Below, piece by piece: positions 1 through 6,460 of a DNA stretch of 7,573 nt. Each line of letters opens with the position of its first letter. Within the stretch, counting starts at the first letter, position 1. Under the pieces are notes generated by a model. The model saw only the letters and a list, made by a program, of their open reading frames with translations, had not been told where the DNA came from and made no database searches. The DNA comes from DASVDK01 sp036562265 [NCBI: Thermodesulfobacteriota bacterium] (GTDB taxonomy: Bacteria; DASVDK01). The stretch spans positions 1 through 7,573 of the forward strand of contig DATCKS010000606.1 of NCBI GenBank assembly GCA_036562265.1, read 5' to 3'. Both the position numbers and the translations under genes were made by a program.

Positions 1-730
1 CCGCGTAGAGGGCGCCGGCCTGGTGCGGGTTCTCCCCGTAGCGAAGCGTCTGGCGCCGGACGAGCGGCACGACGAGCAGCGGCGGCAACGCGCGGTCGGC
101 GTCGCTCGGTGTCGGAACGGCGTGGGGTTCCGGGGGGTCGTCGGGGAGCGTCGAGAGGTGCGTGGCGATGGCGGCGTCGTAGGCGGCGGTGCGGGCGAAG
201 GCGGCGCGGGCGAGGCGCCAGCGGGTCCTGCGGGAGAGGCCGCCGTGCGTCGTGATCTCCTCGACGACGGCGGCGTACTGTGCCGGGTCTACGACGACGG
301 CGACGTGCTCCCAGTTCTTGGCCGCGGCGCGGATCAGCGTCGGCCCGCCGATGTCGATCTGCTCGACGAGCCCCTCGAGCGGCACGTCCGGTTTCCGGGC
401 GGTCGCCTCGAAGGGGTAGAGGTTGACGCAGACGAGGTCGATCGGCAGGCCGCCCGAGGCGGCAAGCTCCTCCTCGTGCTTCGGGACGCCTCGCCGATAG
501 AGGATCCCGCCCGCGAGGACCGGGTGGATGGTCTTCACCCGGCCGTCGAGGATCTCCGGCTGGCCGGTGACCTCGGACACGTCGCGCACCGACAGCCCGG
601 CGCCGCGCAGGAGCGCGGCCGTCCCGCCGGTGGAGATCAGCTCGACGCCGGCCCCGTGCAGGGCGCGGGCGAACTCGGCGAGACCCGTCTTGTCGGACAC
701 GGTGAGGAGGGCGCGAGTGGGACGGAGCAC
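1..730 (-). CDS. purH: PurH, bifunctional AICAR transformylase / IMP cyclohydrolase (N-terminal 243 residues, 3' end outside window)
   Basis: This enzyme catalyses the last two steps of de novo IMP synthesis in the cytoplasm: formylation of AICAR by 10-formyl-THF, then ring closure to IMP. The visible part covers the N-terminal MGS-like IMP cyclohydrolase domain and the start of the transformylase domain. Recognisable motifs are SDKTG (12-16), STGGT (33-37), GRVKTIHP (63-70), IDIGGP (125-130) and RYGENPHQ (230-237), the last a hallmark of the domain junction. The start is GTG at 730, giving an N-terminus that aligns with known PurH proteins. GGGAG lies 9 nt upstream (minus strand, 740-744), and no ATG or other in-frame start with a ribosome site was found. 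The reading frame is intact to the window edge; full-length PurH is about 510-530 residues, so roughly half is present. It lies 111 nt downstream of mlaD in the same direction, but the gap contains its own -10 box, so membership of the mla operon is doubtful. Confidence 0.95.
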   Translation of the reverse strand, partial: MLRPTRALLTVSDKTGLAEFARALHGAGVELISTGGTAALLRGAGLSVRDVSEVTGQPEILDGRVKTIHPVLAGGILYRRGVPKHEEELAASGGLPIDLVCVNLYPFEATARKPDVPLEGLVEQIDIGGPTLIRAAAKNWEHVAVVVDPAQYAAVVEEITTHGGLSRRTRWRLARAAFARTAAYDAAIATHLSTLPDDPPEPHAVPTPSDADRALPPLLVVPLVRRQTLRYGENPHQAGALYA

Positions 731-752
731 GTGGTGGATCTCCCGATGTGGT

Positions 753-770
753 CTCCGGCTGGCTCCGGAG
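753..770 (-). other. Stem-loop in the predicted purH leader
   Basis: CTCCGG and CCGGAG form a perfect 6-bp GC-rich stem around a 6-nt loop. It lies between the predicted transcription start (about 772) and the purH ribosome site (740-744). It could stabilise the 5' end or be a protein or RNA control site. It resembles no purine riboswitch that I recognise. Confidence 0.3.
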
Positions 771-778
771 TCGACCCG

Positions 779-784
779 ATTATA
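779..784 (-). promoter_or_regulatory. Putative -10 box (TATAAT) of a purH promoter
   Basis: The minus strand reads a perfect TATAAT in otherwise very GC-rich DNA, within the 111-nt mlaD-purH gap. Transcription would begin near 772 and give a leader of about 40 nt before the GTG of purH. No convincing -35 hexamer is visible at 16-18 nt upstream, and there is no extended TG, so the call rests on the -10 element, its rarity in this base composition and its position. An activator or an unusual -35 could compensate. Confidence 0.45.
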
Positions 785-790
785 CCCGAC

Positions 791-815
791 GACGACCGGC
801 GAACGCCGGCTCGTC
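791..815 (-). terminator. Strong hairpin after mlaD, possible operon end (no U-tract)
   Basis: A 10-bp inverted repeat (GACGA+CCGGC against GCCGG+TCGTC, one bulged base, 4-nt loop) starts 26 nt beyond the mlaD stop and ends just before the TATAAT box. There is no T-run on either side, so it is not a canonical intrinsic terminator. It could protect the 3' end of the mla mRNA, act with Rho, or serve as a palindromic operator for the purH promoter. Confidence 0.3.
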
Positions 816-841
816 CTCCCCACCTGACGCCGATTCGGCGG

Positions 842-2482
842 CTACTGCAACGCGCCCGTCGGCGCCTGCCGCACGAGCGTCTTGAGGTCCTCGTCCTCGA
901 ACGAGAAGCCGGCCCCGAGGAAGAGCGTCCGCGGCGGCCCGGAGATGTCCTCGTCGTCGAGGATGTTCTCCATGCCGATGGAGGCGTAGACGTTCCTGAA
1001 GAACCGGTAGCGGGCCTCGGCGCGGAGGTTCGGGCCCCCCTCCCGCAGGAAGTTGAAGGCGTCGAGGTAGATCTGCAGGTCGCGATCGAGGGGGGTGTAC
1101 ATGAGGCCGGCCCCGCCGGTGCTCTCCATGAGACCGCCCCGCAGGCCGAAGTCGCCCCACCACTTCTGGAGGAGCGCCGTGACCTGCAGCTCGTTCTCCT
1201 TGGTGGAGACCGTCTCGGAGCTGGTGACCTGGGTGGTGCCGTCCGGAAGGGTGACCGTCGTGGTGGACCGGTTGGTCCGCCTGCGCCCGAAGGGGTTGTT
1301 CACGATCTCGATGAGGTAGGACCGATCCGGTCCCGGCTGCAGCTCGACGCCGACCGCGGTCTTCCCCTCGGGCCCCTCGAACTGGTACTCGCTCCGGAAG
1401 CTGAAGGCGGTGCGCAGCCGCTGGGCCGTGCCGAGGAACTCGCCCAGCCCCGAGACCGCCGACGACAGGTTCTCGCCCATCTCCTCGTCGTTCACCAGAC
1501 GGCCGAGCGGTCCCTGGCCCTGGTCGATCTTCTGGGCGATCGAGCCGACCGACTCGAGCGCGGCGTCGAGGCGCGCGGCCGCGTTCTTGACGTTCTCGAG
1601 GCCCTGCGTGACGTTGGCCCGGTTCTCCTGGACGAGCTGGTCCAGGTTCTTCGACAGGCTCTCGATGGACGCCAGAAGCTCGGGCGACCGTTCGGCGAGC
1701 GTGTCGGAGAAGCGCCGGAAGTTCTCCAGCGTCGCCCTGAGGTCGGCCCGGTTCTCGGCCGTCACCGCCCTGAGGTCGGCGCTGAAGGCCTGGAGGTTGT
1801 CGATGAGGGCGGCGATCTTCTGATCGTTCTGGGCCACGAGGCGCGAGAGGTTGCGCGACAGGTCGGACAGGTTGGCGACGATCTCCCGAAGCTGCCGTTG
1901 CCCCTCGGCGCCGCCGAGCGCCCCGCGAAGGCTCTCCGTCACGGCCTTCACGTCGTCGGCGATGGCCGAGAGCTTGCGGACCAGCTCGTCGGTGTCGGTC
2001 GACGGCACCGTCCGGCGCAGCTCGCCCCCCGGCTCCACGTACTGGCCGTCGCGCGCCGGCCCTCCCGACCGGCCGGGGACCGCCGCCACGGCCGACCCCG
2101 AGGCGCCGATCAGGCTCTGGGGGGACGGCACCCCCTCCGGGCCGGGGATGATCTCGATGTACTTGGCGCCGAGGAGGCCCCGGGTCCTGATGGCCACCTG
2201 GGAGTCCACCGGGACGCGGATCCCCTCGTCGATTCGCATGTGGATCCGGGCCTGGCTCCCCTCGAGGGTGACGCGGGCGACCTCGCCCACCTTGATGCCG
2301 GCGATCTCGACGACGGTCTTCTCGTCGATGCCGGTGGCGTTCGGCACGACGACCGAGATCTCGTAGGACCCGCGCCCCGTGAGCCACCTGAAGCCGCCGA
2401 TCTGGACGGACAGCGCCGCGAACACGACCAGCGCGGCCAAGACGAAGAGGCCGACCTTCATCTCCGTGCTGAGTCTGGCCAT
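842..2482 (-). CDS. mlaD: MlaD-type MCE protein with coiled-coil stalk and C-terminal beta-barrel-like domain
   Basis: This is the substrate-binding subunit of an MCE/Mla ABC transporter that moves phospholipids between inner and outer membranes. At 546 residues it is about three times the length of E. coli MlaD (183). Layout: an uncleaved N-terminal membrane anchor (9-27); an MCE/MlaD domain (about 38-114) with the family pattern TVVEIAGIKVGEV and LLGAKYIEIIPG; a Gly/Pro/Ser-rich insert (115-155); a long heptad-like helical stalk (about 160-355) ending in QGPLGRLVNDEEMGENL, a motif seen in long MCE proteins; then alternating polar/hydrophobic segments (about 358-530) such as TAVGVELQPGPDRSYLIEIV, LQIYLDAFNFL and LFLGAGFSFED, which read like membrane beta-strands. 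The ATG at 2482 has a GGGGGGAG site with a short 4-nt spacer, 24 nt after mlaF. The barrel reading is inference from residue pattern; the MCE assignment is firm. Confidence 0.92.
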   Translation of the reverse strand: MARLSTEMKVGLFVLAALVVFAALSVQIGGFRWLTGRGSYEISVVVPNATGIDEKTVVEIAGIKVGEVARVTLEGSQARIHMRIDEGIRVPVDSQVAIRTRGLLGAKYIEIIPGPEGVPSPQSLIGASGSAVAAVPGRSGGPARDGQYVEPGGELRRTVPSTDTDELVRKLSAIADDVKAVTESLRGALGGAEGQRQLREIVANLSDLSRNLSRLVAQNDQKIAALIDNLQAFSADLRAVTAENRADLRATLENFRRFSDTLAERSPELLASIESLSKNLDQLVQENRANVTQGLENVKNAAARLDAALESVGSIAQKIDQGQGPLGRLVNDEEMGENLSSAVSGLGEFLGTAQRLRTAFSFRSEYQFEGPEGKTAVGVELQPGPDRSYLIEIVNNPFGRRRTNRSTTTVTLPDGTTQVTSSETVSTKENELQVTALLQKWWGDFGLRGGLMESTGGAGLMYTPLDRDLQIYLDAFNFLREGGPNLRAEARYRFFRNVYASIGMENILDDEDISGPPRTLFLGAGFSFEDEDLKTLVRQAPTGALQ

Positions 2483-2506
2483 GCCGCTCCCCCCCGCGGG
2501 TTGTGC

Positions 2507-3319
2507 CTAGACGATCTGTATCGGCCCCTCGGCCGACCCGGTGATGAACTGCTGGACCATCGGGTTCGTGGAGGCCTGGATCTCGGCCGGCGTCCCCGTC
2601 TCGATGATATCGCCCCGGAAGAGCATCGCGATGCGGTTCGCGATGGCGAACGCCCCGGGGATGTCGTGGCTGATGACGACGAACGTGATGCCCAGCGCCC
2701 GGTGCGTGTCCAGGATGAGGCGGTTCACCACCGCCGTCGTGATCGGGTCGAGGCCGGTCGTCGGCTCGTCGAAGAGGACGATCTCCGGCTCGAGGGCGAG
2801 CGCCCGGGCGAGCCCCACCCGCTTGCGCATGCCGCCCGACAGCTCCGAGGGCATCTTCTCCTCCGCCCCGGTGAGCCCCACCTGGGCGAGCTTGCGCAGG
2901 ACGATCTCCCGGACCTCGGCCTTCGACAGGCGCGTGTGCTCCCGGATCGGGAAGGCCACGTTGTCGAAGACGTTCATCGAGTCGAAGAGCGCCGCCTCCT
3001 GGAAGAGCATCCCGAACTTCCGGCGCACCCGGTTGAGCTGCCGGTCGTCCATCCGGCAGATGTCCTCGCCGTCGACGAGGATCTGGCCGCTGTCGGGGCG
3101 GATGAGCCCGATGAGGTGCTTGAGGAGGACCGTCTTGCCGCTCCCCGATCCGCCGATGATCACCGTGATCTCCCCTCGCGGGATGTCGAGGTCGATCCCG
3201 TGGAGGACCTCGCGCCCGTTGAACGACTTGCGCAGGCCGCGCACCTGGATGATCGCGTCGCTCGCGATCCGGTCCGCGTCGGTGAGGTCGTAGATGGGGG
3301 CGTGAGCCTGATCGGTCAA
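2507..3319 (-). CDS. mlaF: MlaF-type ABC transporter ATPase of phospholipid transport
   Basis: This cytoplasmic ATPase powers the MlaE permease. At 270 residues it matches the usual MlaF length (about 269 in E. coli). Visible motifs are Walker A GGSGSGKT (56-63, K62), Q-loop Q107, the MlaF-specific stretch ALFDSMNVFDNVAFPIREHT (110-129), signature SGGM (161-164), Walker B VLFDE (181-185, E185) and switch histidine H218. The C-terminal QFITGSAEGP is typical of this subfamily. No in-frame ATG exists near the family start. The best start is TTG at 3319, which overlaps the mlaE stop as TTGA, implying translational coupling; no Shine-Dalgarno is seen. A much longer ORF from an ATG at 3523 only reads through mlaE in another frame and is rejected. 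A GTG at residue 26 would cut into the first beta-strand of the ATPase fold. Confidence 0.95.
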   Translation of the reverse strand: MTDQAHAPIYDLTDADRIASDAIIQVRGLRKSFNGREVLHGIDLDIPRGEITVIIGGSGSGKTVLLKHLIGLIRPDSGQILVDGEDICRMDDRQLNRVRRKFGMLFQEAALFDSMNVFDNVAFPIREHTRLSKAEVREIVLRKLAQVGLTGAEEKMPSELSGGMRKRVGLARALALEPEIVLFDEPTTGLDPITTAVVNRLILDTHRALGITFVVISHDIPGAFAIANRIAMLFRGDIIETGTPAEIQASTNPMVQQFITGSAEGPIQIV

Positions 3320-4083
3320 AACAGCAGCGCCGTGAGGAAGTAGTCGGAAACCAGGATGGAAATCGAGGCCCAGACGACCGCCTCGGTCGTCGCGCGCCCG
3401 ACCCCCTCGGCTCCACCCGTGGTGTAGAAGCCCTTGTAGCAACCGATGAGGGCGATGAGGAGCCCGAAGACGACCGACTTGATGAGGCCGTCGACGACGT
3501 CCTCGAAGTAGAGGGCCTCCCACATGCGCGAGAGGTAGGTGCCGCTCGGGATGTCGAGGAGCCCGACGGCGACGATGTACCCGCCCAGCATCCCGATCAC
3601 GTCGCAGATCACGGTGAGCAGGGGGACCATCACCACGCCGGCCACGATCCGCGGCGTCACCAGGTAGTTGACCGGCGACACGGCCATGGTGGCGAGGGCG
3701 TCGATCTGCTCGGTGATCCGCATGGTGCCGAGTTCGGCGGCCATGGCGCTGCCCGCCCGCGCCGCCACCATGAGGCTCGTCAGGACCGGCCCGAGCTCGC
3801 GCGTCATGCTGAGCGCCACCGCGACGCTCACGAGCTCCTCGGCGGTGAAGAGGCGGAAGGCGTGGTAGGACTGGAGGGCCAGCACCGCGCCGGTGAAGCC
3901 GCCCGTCAGGATCACCACGAAGAGCGACTGCACCCCGACGAACTCGGCCTGCTTGAGCATCACGCCGATCCGGAACGGGGGCCGGACGAGCCAGCCGAAC
4001 GCGTCGACCAGGAGCAGCGCGATCCGGCCGAGGTCCTCGATCCCGACGATGATCCCGCGGCCGAGCCGCTCGATCAGCACCAT
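3316..4083 (-). CDS. mlaE: MlaE-type phospholipid ABC transporter permease
   Basis: This is the inner-membrane permease of the Mla/MCE system; it pairs with the ATPase encoded just downstream and carries the MCE ring on its periplasmic face. It has 255 residues, the usual family size (about 260). Hydrophobic segments fall near 52-75, 85-117, 145-178 and 202-216, with a last one near 236-255. The hallmark block RELGPVLTSLMVAARAGSAM (95-114) continues into AAELGTMRITEQIDAL, and a second conserved block, GCYKGFYTTGGAEGVGRAT, lies at 214-232. The ATG at 4083 shares its A with the alr stop codon (TGATG), a re-initiation junction, so translation should be coupled to alr. The 3' end overlaps the mlaF start by 4 nt. 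An ORF in this frame extends far into alr, but that part has no permease character. Confidence 0.95.
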   Translation of the reverse strand: MVLIERLGRGIIVGIEDLGRIALLLVDAFGWLVRPPFRIGVMLKQAEFVGVQSLFVVILTGGFTGAVLALQSYHAFRLFTAEELVSVAVALSMTRELGPVLTSLMVAARAGSAMAAELGTMRITEQIDALATMAVSPVNYLVTPRIVAGVVMVPLLTVICDVIGMLGGYIVAVGLLDIPSGTYLSRMWEALYFEDVVDGLIKSVVFGLLIALIGCYKGFYTTGGAEGVGRATTEAVVWASISILVSDYFLTALLF

Positions 4084-5270
4084 CAGGGCCGGCCCAGGTA
4101 GCGCCGCGGGACCCTGGGGCCCACGCCGCAGAAGAGCGTGTAGGCGATGGTGCCGGCCAGCGCCGCCACCTCCTCGGCCGGCAGCGACGCGTCGCCCTGG
4201 CGCCCGAACCAGAGCACCGGGTCGCCGATGCGGACCTCCGGGAGGTCCGTCACGTCGAGCATCGTCCAGTCCATGCAGACCCGTCCGGCGATCGGGGCGC
4301 GGCGGCCGCCGACGAGCGCCGCCCCCACGCCGGAAAGCTGCCGCGGCAGCCCGTCCGCGTAGCCGGTCGGAACCACGGCCACGCGCGTCGGGCGGGTCGC
4401 CCGGAAGGTGCGGCCGTAGGACACCGTCTCCCCCGGCGCCACGTCGCGCAGGCCGGTCACCGCCGAGAGGAGCGACATCACCGGCTCGACCAGCGACGGC
4501 TCGGGGGCATGGGCGCCGTAGAGGGCGATGCCGGCGCGCACCATCGTGGCCCCCGGCCAGGCGTCGGCAAGCCCGGCCGAGTTGTCGACGTGCCGGTGGA
4601 CCGGCGCGTGTCCCCGACCCAGGAACTGCGCGAGCGCCTCGTCGAGCGCCGCGCGCTGGCCGGCCGTGAAGCGCGCCTCGGCCGGGTCGTCGGCCGCGGC
4701 CAGGTGACTCATGAGCCCCTCGACGGCGACGTTCGGCCGGTAGCGCTCGAGGCGGTCGATGAAGAGGGCCACCTCCGAAGGGGCGAGGCCCAGGCGATGC
4801 ATGCCGGTGTCCACCTTGACGTGGATCGGCACCGGCCGACCCCGGCGGGCGCCGGCGGCGGCAAGCCGCGCGAGCACGCAGGCGGCCGGGTCGGTCGCCT
4901 CGGCTCCCGGGCCGTCGGCCGGCAGCGCGTGGACCACCGGCGTCAGGTCCGCCGCCACGGCCGCCTCGACCTCGTCCGGGTAGAGCCCTCCGAGGACGAG
5001 AATCGGCCCGGTATCGCCCGCCTGCCGCAGTCGGAGGCCCTCGTCGGCGGTGGCGACGCCGAGCCAGGGGGCGCCGGCCGCTCGCGCGGCGCGCGCCACC
5101 TCCACCGCCCCGTGCCCGTAGGCATCGGCCTTCACCACGGCCATGACCGGGCGACCCGCCCGGCGCGCGAGCGCGCGCAGGTTGCGGCCGAGGGCCGCGA
5201 GGTCGATCTCGGCCCTGGTCGGCCGTCCGCCCAGCACGGCGGCCGCGGCGCCCGCGTCCCCGATCCGCAT
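4083..5270 (-). CDS. alr: Alanine racemase, PLP-dependent
   Basis: This enzyme interconverts L- and D-alanine, supplying D-Ala for peptidoglycan. At 395 residues it is slightly above the usual 360-385. Fold-type III barrel features are present: PLP lysine K47 in KADAYGHG (47-54); VKVDTGMHRLG (151-161) with the lysine (K152) that is carbamylated in well-studied homologues; HVDNSAGL (227-234); RAGIALYG (245-252); catalytic tyrosine Y285 in VSYGRTF; GYADG (303-307); and GRVCMD (329-334) in the C-terminal beta-domain. All key residues appear intact. The start is uncertain. ATG 5270 has no clear ribosome site and lies almost on the predicted transcription start, whereas GTG 5237 (residue 12) would give a more typical N-terminus just before RPTRAEIDL. 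It is the first gene of the alr-mlaE-mlaF-mlaD run, and its stop overlaps the mlaE ATG. Confidence 0.95.
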   Translation of the reverse strand: MRIGDAGAAAAVLGGRPTRAEIDLAALGRNLRALARRAGRPVMAVVKADAYGHGAVEVARAARAAGAPWLGVATADEGLRLRQAGDTGPILVLGGLYPDEVEAAVAADLTPVVHALPADGPGAEATDPAACVLARLAAAGARRGRPVPIHVKVDTGMHRLGLAPSEVALFIDRLERYRPNVAVEGLMSHLAAADDPAEARFTAGQRAALDEALAQFLGRGHAPVHRHVDNSAGLADAWPGATMVRAGIALYGAHAPEPSLVEPVMSLLSAVTGLRDVAPGETVSYGRTFRATRPTRVAVVPTGYADGLPRQLSGVGAALVGGRRAPIAGRVCMDWTMLDVTDLPEVRIGDPVLWFGRQGDASLPAEEVAALAGTIAYTLFCGVGPRVPRRYLGRP

Positions 5271-5278
5271 AGGCCGCT

Positions 5279-5307
5279 AATCTAGCCCAGCGCCCCCTCG
5301 AACGCAA
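5279..5307 (-). promoter_or_regulatory. Possible sigma70-like promoter for alr-mlaEFD
   Basis: On the minus strand TTGCGT (5302-5307) and TAGATT (5279-5284) are separated by 17 nt, about 3/6 and 4/6 matches to consensus. Transcription would start near 5272, so an ATG at 5270 would be almost leaderless, while GTG 5237 would have a leader of about 35 nt. The match is modest and the geometry with the annotated ATG is awkward, so this is tentative. Confidence 0.3.
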
Positions 5308-5398
5308 AGCGAGAGCGGCCACGATTCACGCGATATCTTGCACTTATCCCGTCGGGTCGCCGGCGCGCGCCGCTCTGCCGCGCATCCGGGGCTTCGGC

Positions 5399-5425
5399 TG
5401 TCACAGGCCCGCCGCGTCGAACGTC
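5399..5425 (+). promoter_or_regulatory. ECF41-type promoter P1 of the sigma factor gene (autoregulation)
   Basis: TGTCACA (5399-5405), a 16-nt spacer and CGTC (5422-5425) match the -35/-10 pair described for ECF41 sigma factors. The same elements with the same spacing occur again before the next gene, and both sites share CGTCTTC. Transcription should begin around 5432, giving a leader of about 37 nt. The position directly upstream of the sigma gene implies positive autoregulation. Confidence 0.85.
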
Positions 5426-5468
5426 TTCGATCCGGGTTCGATTCCGGGGTGGACCAGGGGGCGCACGC

Positions 5469-6395
5469 ATGGACGGCTTCGAGTCGCACCGCGACCGCCT
5501 GCTCGGGGCGGCCTACCGCATGCTCGGCTCCCGCGCCGAGGCGGAGGACGTCGTGCAGGAAACCTACCTGCGCTGGCATCAGGCCGACCGCGAGGCGATC
5601 CGCAACCCCGAGGCCTGGCTCGTGACGACCGCCACCCGACTTGCCATCGATCGCCTCCGTGCGCTCCGGACCGAGCGGGAGGGATACGTCGGCCCCTGGC
5701 TCCCCGAGCCGCTGATCGGCCGCGAGCCCCCCTCCCCCGATCACCACGTGCAGCTCGCCTCGGACCTGTCGATGGCCTTCCTCGTCCTCCTCGAGCGGCT
5801 CGGTCCGGAGGAGCGGGCCGCCTTCCTCCTCCACGACGTCTTCGACCTGGGCTATCCGGAGATCGCCCGGGCCCTCGACAAGAGCGAGGCGGCCTGCCGG
5901 CAGCTCGTCCACCGGGCGCGCCAGCGCGTGCGGGAGGACCGCAAGCGCTTCGAGGCCCCCGAGGCCGCGAAGATCCGGCTCCTCGAGGCCTTCAGCCGCG
6001 CCCTCGAGACCAGGGACGAGCGCGCCCTCCTCGGGCTCTTCGCCCCCGACGCCACCTGGACCGCCGACGGCGGCGGCCGCGTGCCGGCCGGACGCCGGGT
6101 GATCGTCGGCGCCGAGCGGATCACGAAGCTCCTCCTCGGGCTCGGCAAGTCCTTCTACCGGGGCGACGTCACCCGAGAACTCGTGACCATCAACGGCGAG
6201 GCCGGGCTCCTCGTCCGGGTCGACGGCCGCATCAGGTCGACGATCTCCATCGCCACCGACGGCGAGCGGATCCTGGCGGGGTACACGGTCGTCAACCCCG
6301 ACAAGCTGCCGCGCCTCTTCCCCGACGGGCGGCTCGGGAACGGGGAACCGATCTCGAGCGGGCTGCTCCCAGGAATGGAAAATGGAAAGGCCTGA
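5469..6395 (+). CDS. ECF41-family RNA polymerase sigma factor with C-terminal SnoaL-like regulatory domain
   Basis: This is an alternative sigma factor of 308 residues, well above the ~180-200 of simple ECF sigmas because of an added C-terminal domain. Sigma-2 is at about 5-70 (AYRMLGSRAEAEDVVQETYL, then NPEAWLVTTATRLAIDRLR), the linker carries WLPEP (77-81), and sigma-4 is at about 100-160 (ERLGPEERAAFLLHDVFDL, then YPEIARALDKSEAACRQLVHRAR). The SnoaL-like fold (about 165-280) carries DGGGR (200-204) and NPDKL (276-280), followed by a 28-residue tail. These three motifs define ECF41. In characterised members the fused domain replaces an anti-sigma factor and its end tunes activity. The ATG at 5469 has AGGGGG 7 nt upstream. 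No separate anti-sigma gene is nearby. The gene has its own promoter P1, and the CMD gene lies 65 nt downstream. The inducing signal cannot be read from sequence. Confidence 0.95.
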   Translation: MDGFESHRDRLLGAAYRMLGSRAEAEDVVQETYLRWHQADREAIRNPEAWLVTTATRLAIDRLRALRTEREGYVGPWLPEPLIGREPPSPDHHVQLASDLSMAFLVLLERLGPEERAAFLLHDVFDLGYPEIARALDKSEAACRQLVHRARQRVREDRKRFEAPEAAKIRLLEAFSRALETRDERALLGLFAPDATWTADGGGRVPAGRRVIVGAERITKLLLGLGKSFYRGDVTRELVTINGEAGLLVRVDGRIRSTISIATDGERILAGYTVVNPDKLPRLFPDGRLGNGEPISSGLLPGMENGKA

Positions 6396-6400
6396 CCCCG

Positions 6401-6427
6401 TGTCACATCTCGGTCCCCTCCCGCGTC
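6401..6427 (+). promoter_or_regulatory. ECF41-type promoter P2 of the CMD gene
   Basis: TGTCACA (6401-6407), a 16-nt spacer and CGTC (6424-6427) reproduce the P1 element exactly in sequence and spacing. The -35 begins 6 nt after the sigma factor stop codon. Predicted transcription starts near 6434, leaving a ~27-nt leader that contains a strong ribosome site. This makes the CMD gene a direct target of the sigma factor, in addition to any read-through from P1. Confidence 0.87.
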
Positions 6428-6446
6428 TTCCGGGTGGATGACCGAA

Positions 6447-6452
6447 GGGAGG
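6447..6452 (+). promoter_or_regulatory. Shine-Dalgarno site fixing the CMD start
   Basis: GGGAGG lies 8 nt before the ATG at 6461. This selects that ATG over an in-frame ATG at 6434, which coincides with the predicted P2 transcription start and has no ribosome site. Confidence 0.8.
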
Positions 6453-6460
6453 AACCGACC

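Noticed and set aside
23-3343. Very long plus-strand open frame (1106 codons) antisense to purH, mlaD and mlaF
   Set aside because: Its translation is low-complexity Arg/Gly/Asp/Glu-rich with no family resemblance, and it lies opposite three well-supported genes. It is a by-product of codon bias in GC-rich DNA.
780-3416. Long minus-strand open frame (878 codons) across mlaD and mlaF
   Set aside because: It is in a different frame from both real genes, is Arg/Pro/Gly-rich and has no recognisable domain. It is a shadow frame.
5431-5455. tRNA T-arm lookalike (GGTTCGATTCC) in the sigma factor leader, ending near ACCA
   Set aside because: The T-loop is canonical, but the stem has a G-G mismatch, no matching acceptor, D or anticodon arms lie upstream, and the 3' end does not read CCA at the right place. 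It could be a chance match; I saw no second copy or integrase to support an attachment site.
6434-6460. Upstream in-frame ATG adding nine residues to the CMD protein
   Set aside because: It sits at the predicted P2 transcription start without a ribosome site, whereas ATG 6461 has GGGAGG at ideal spacing.
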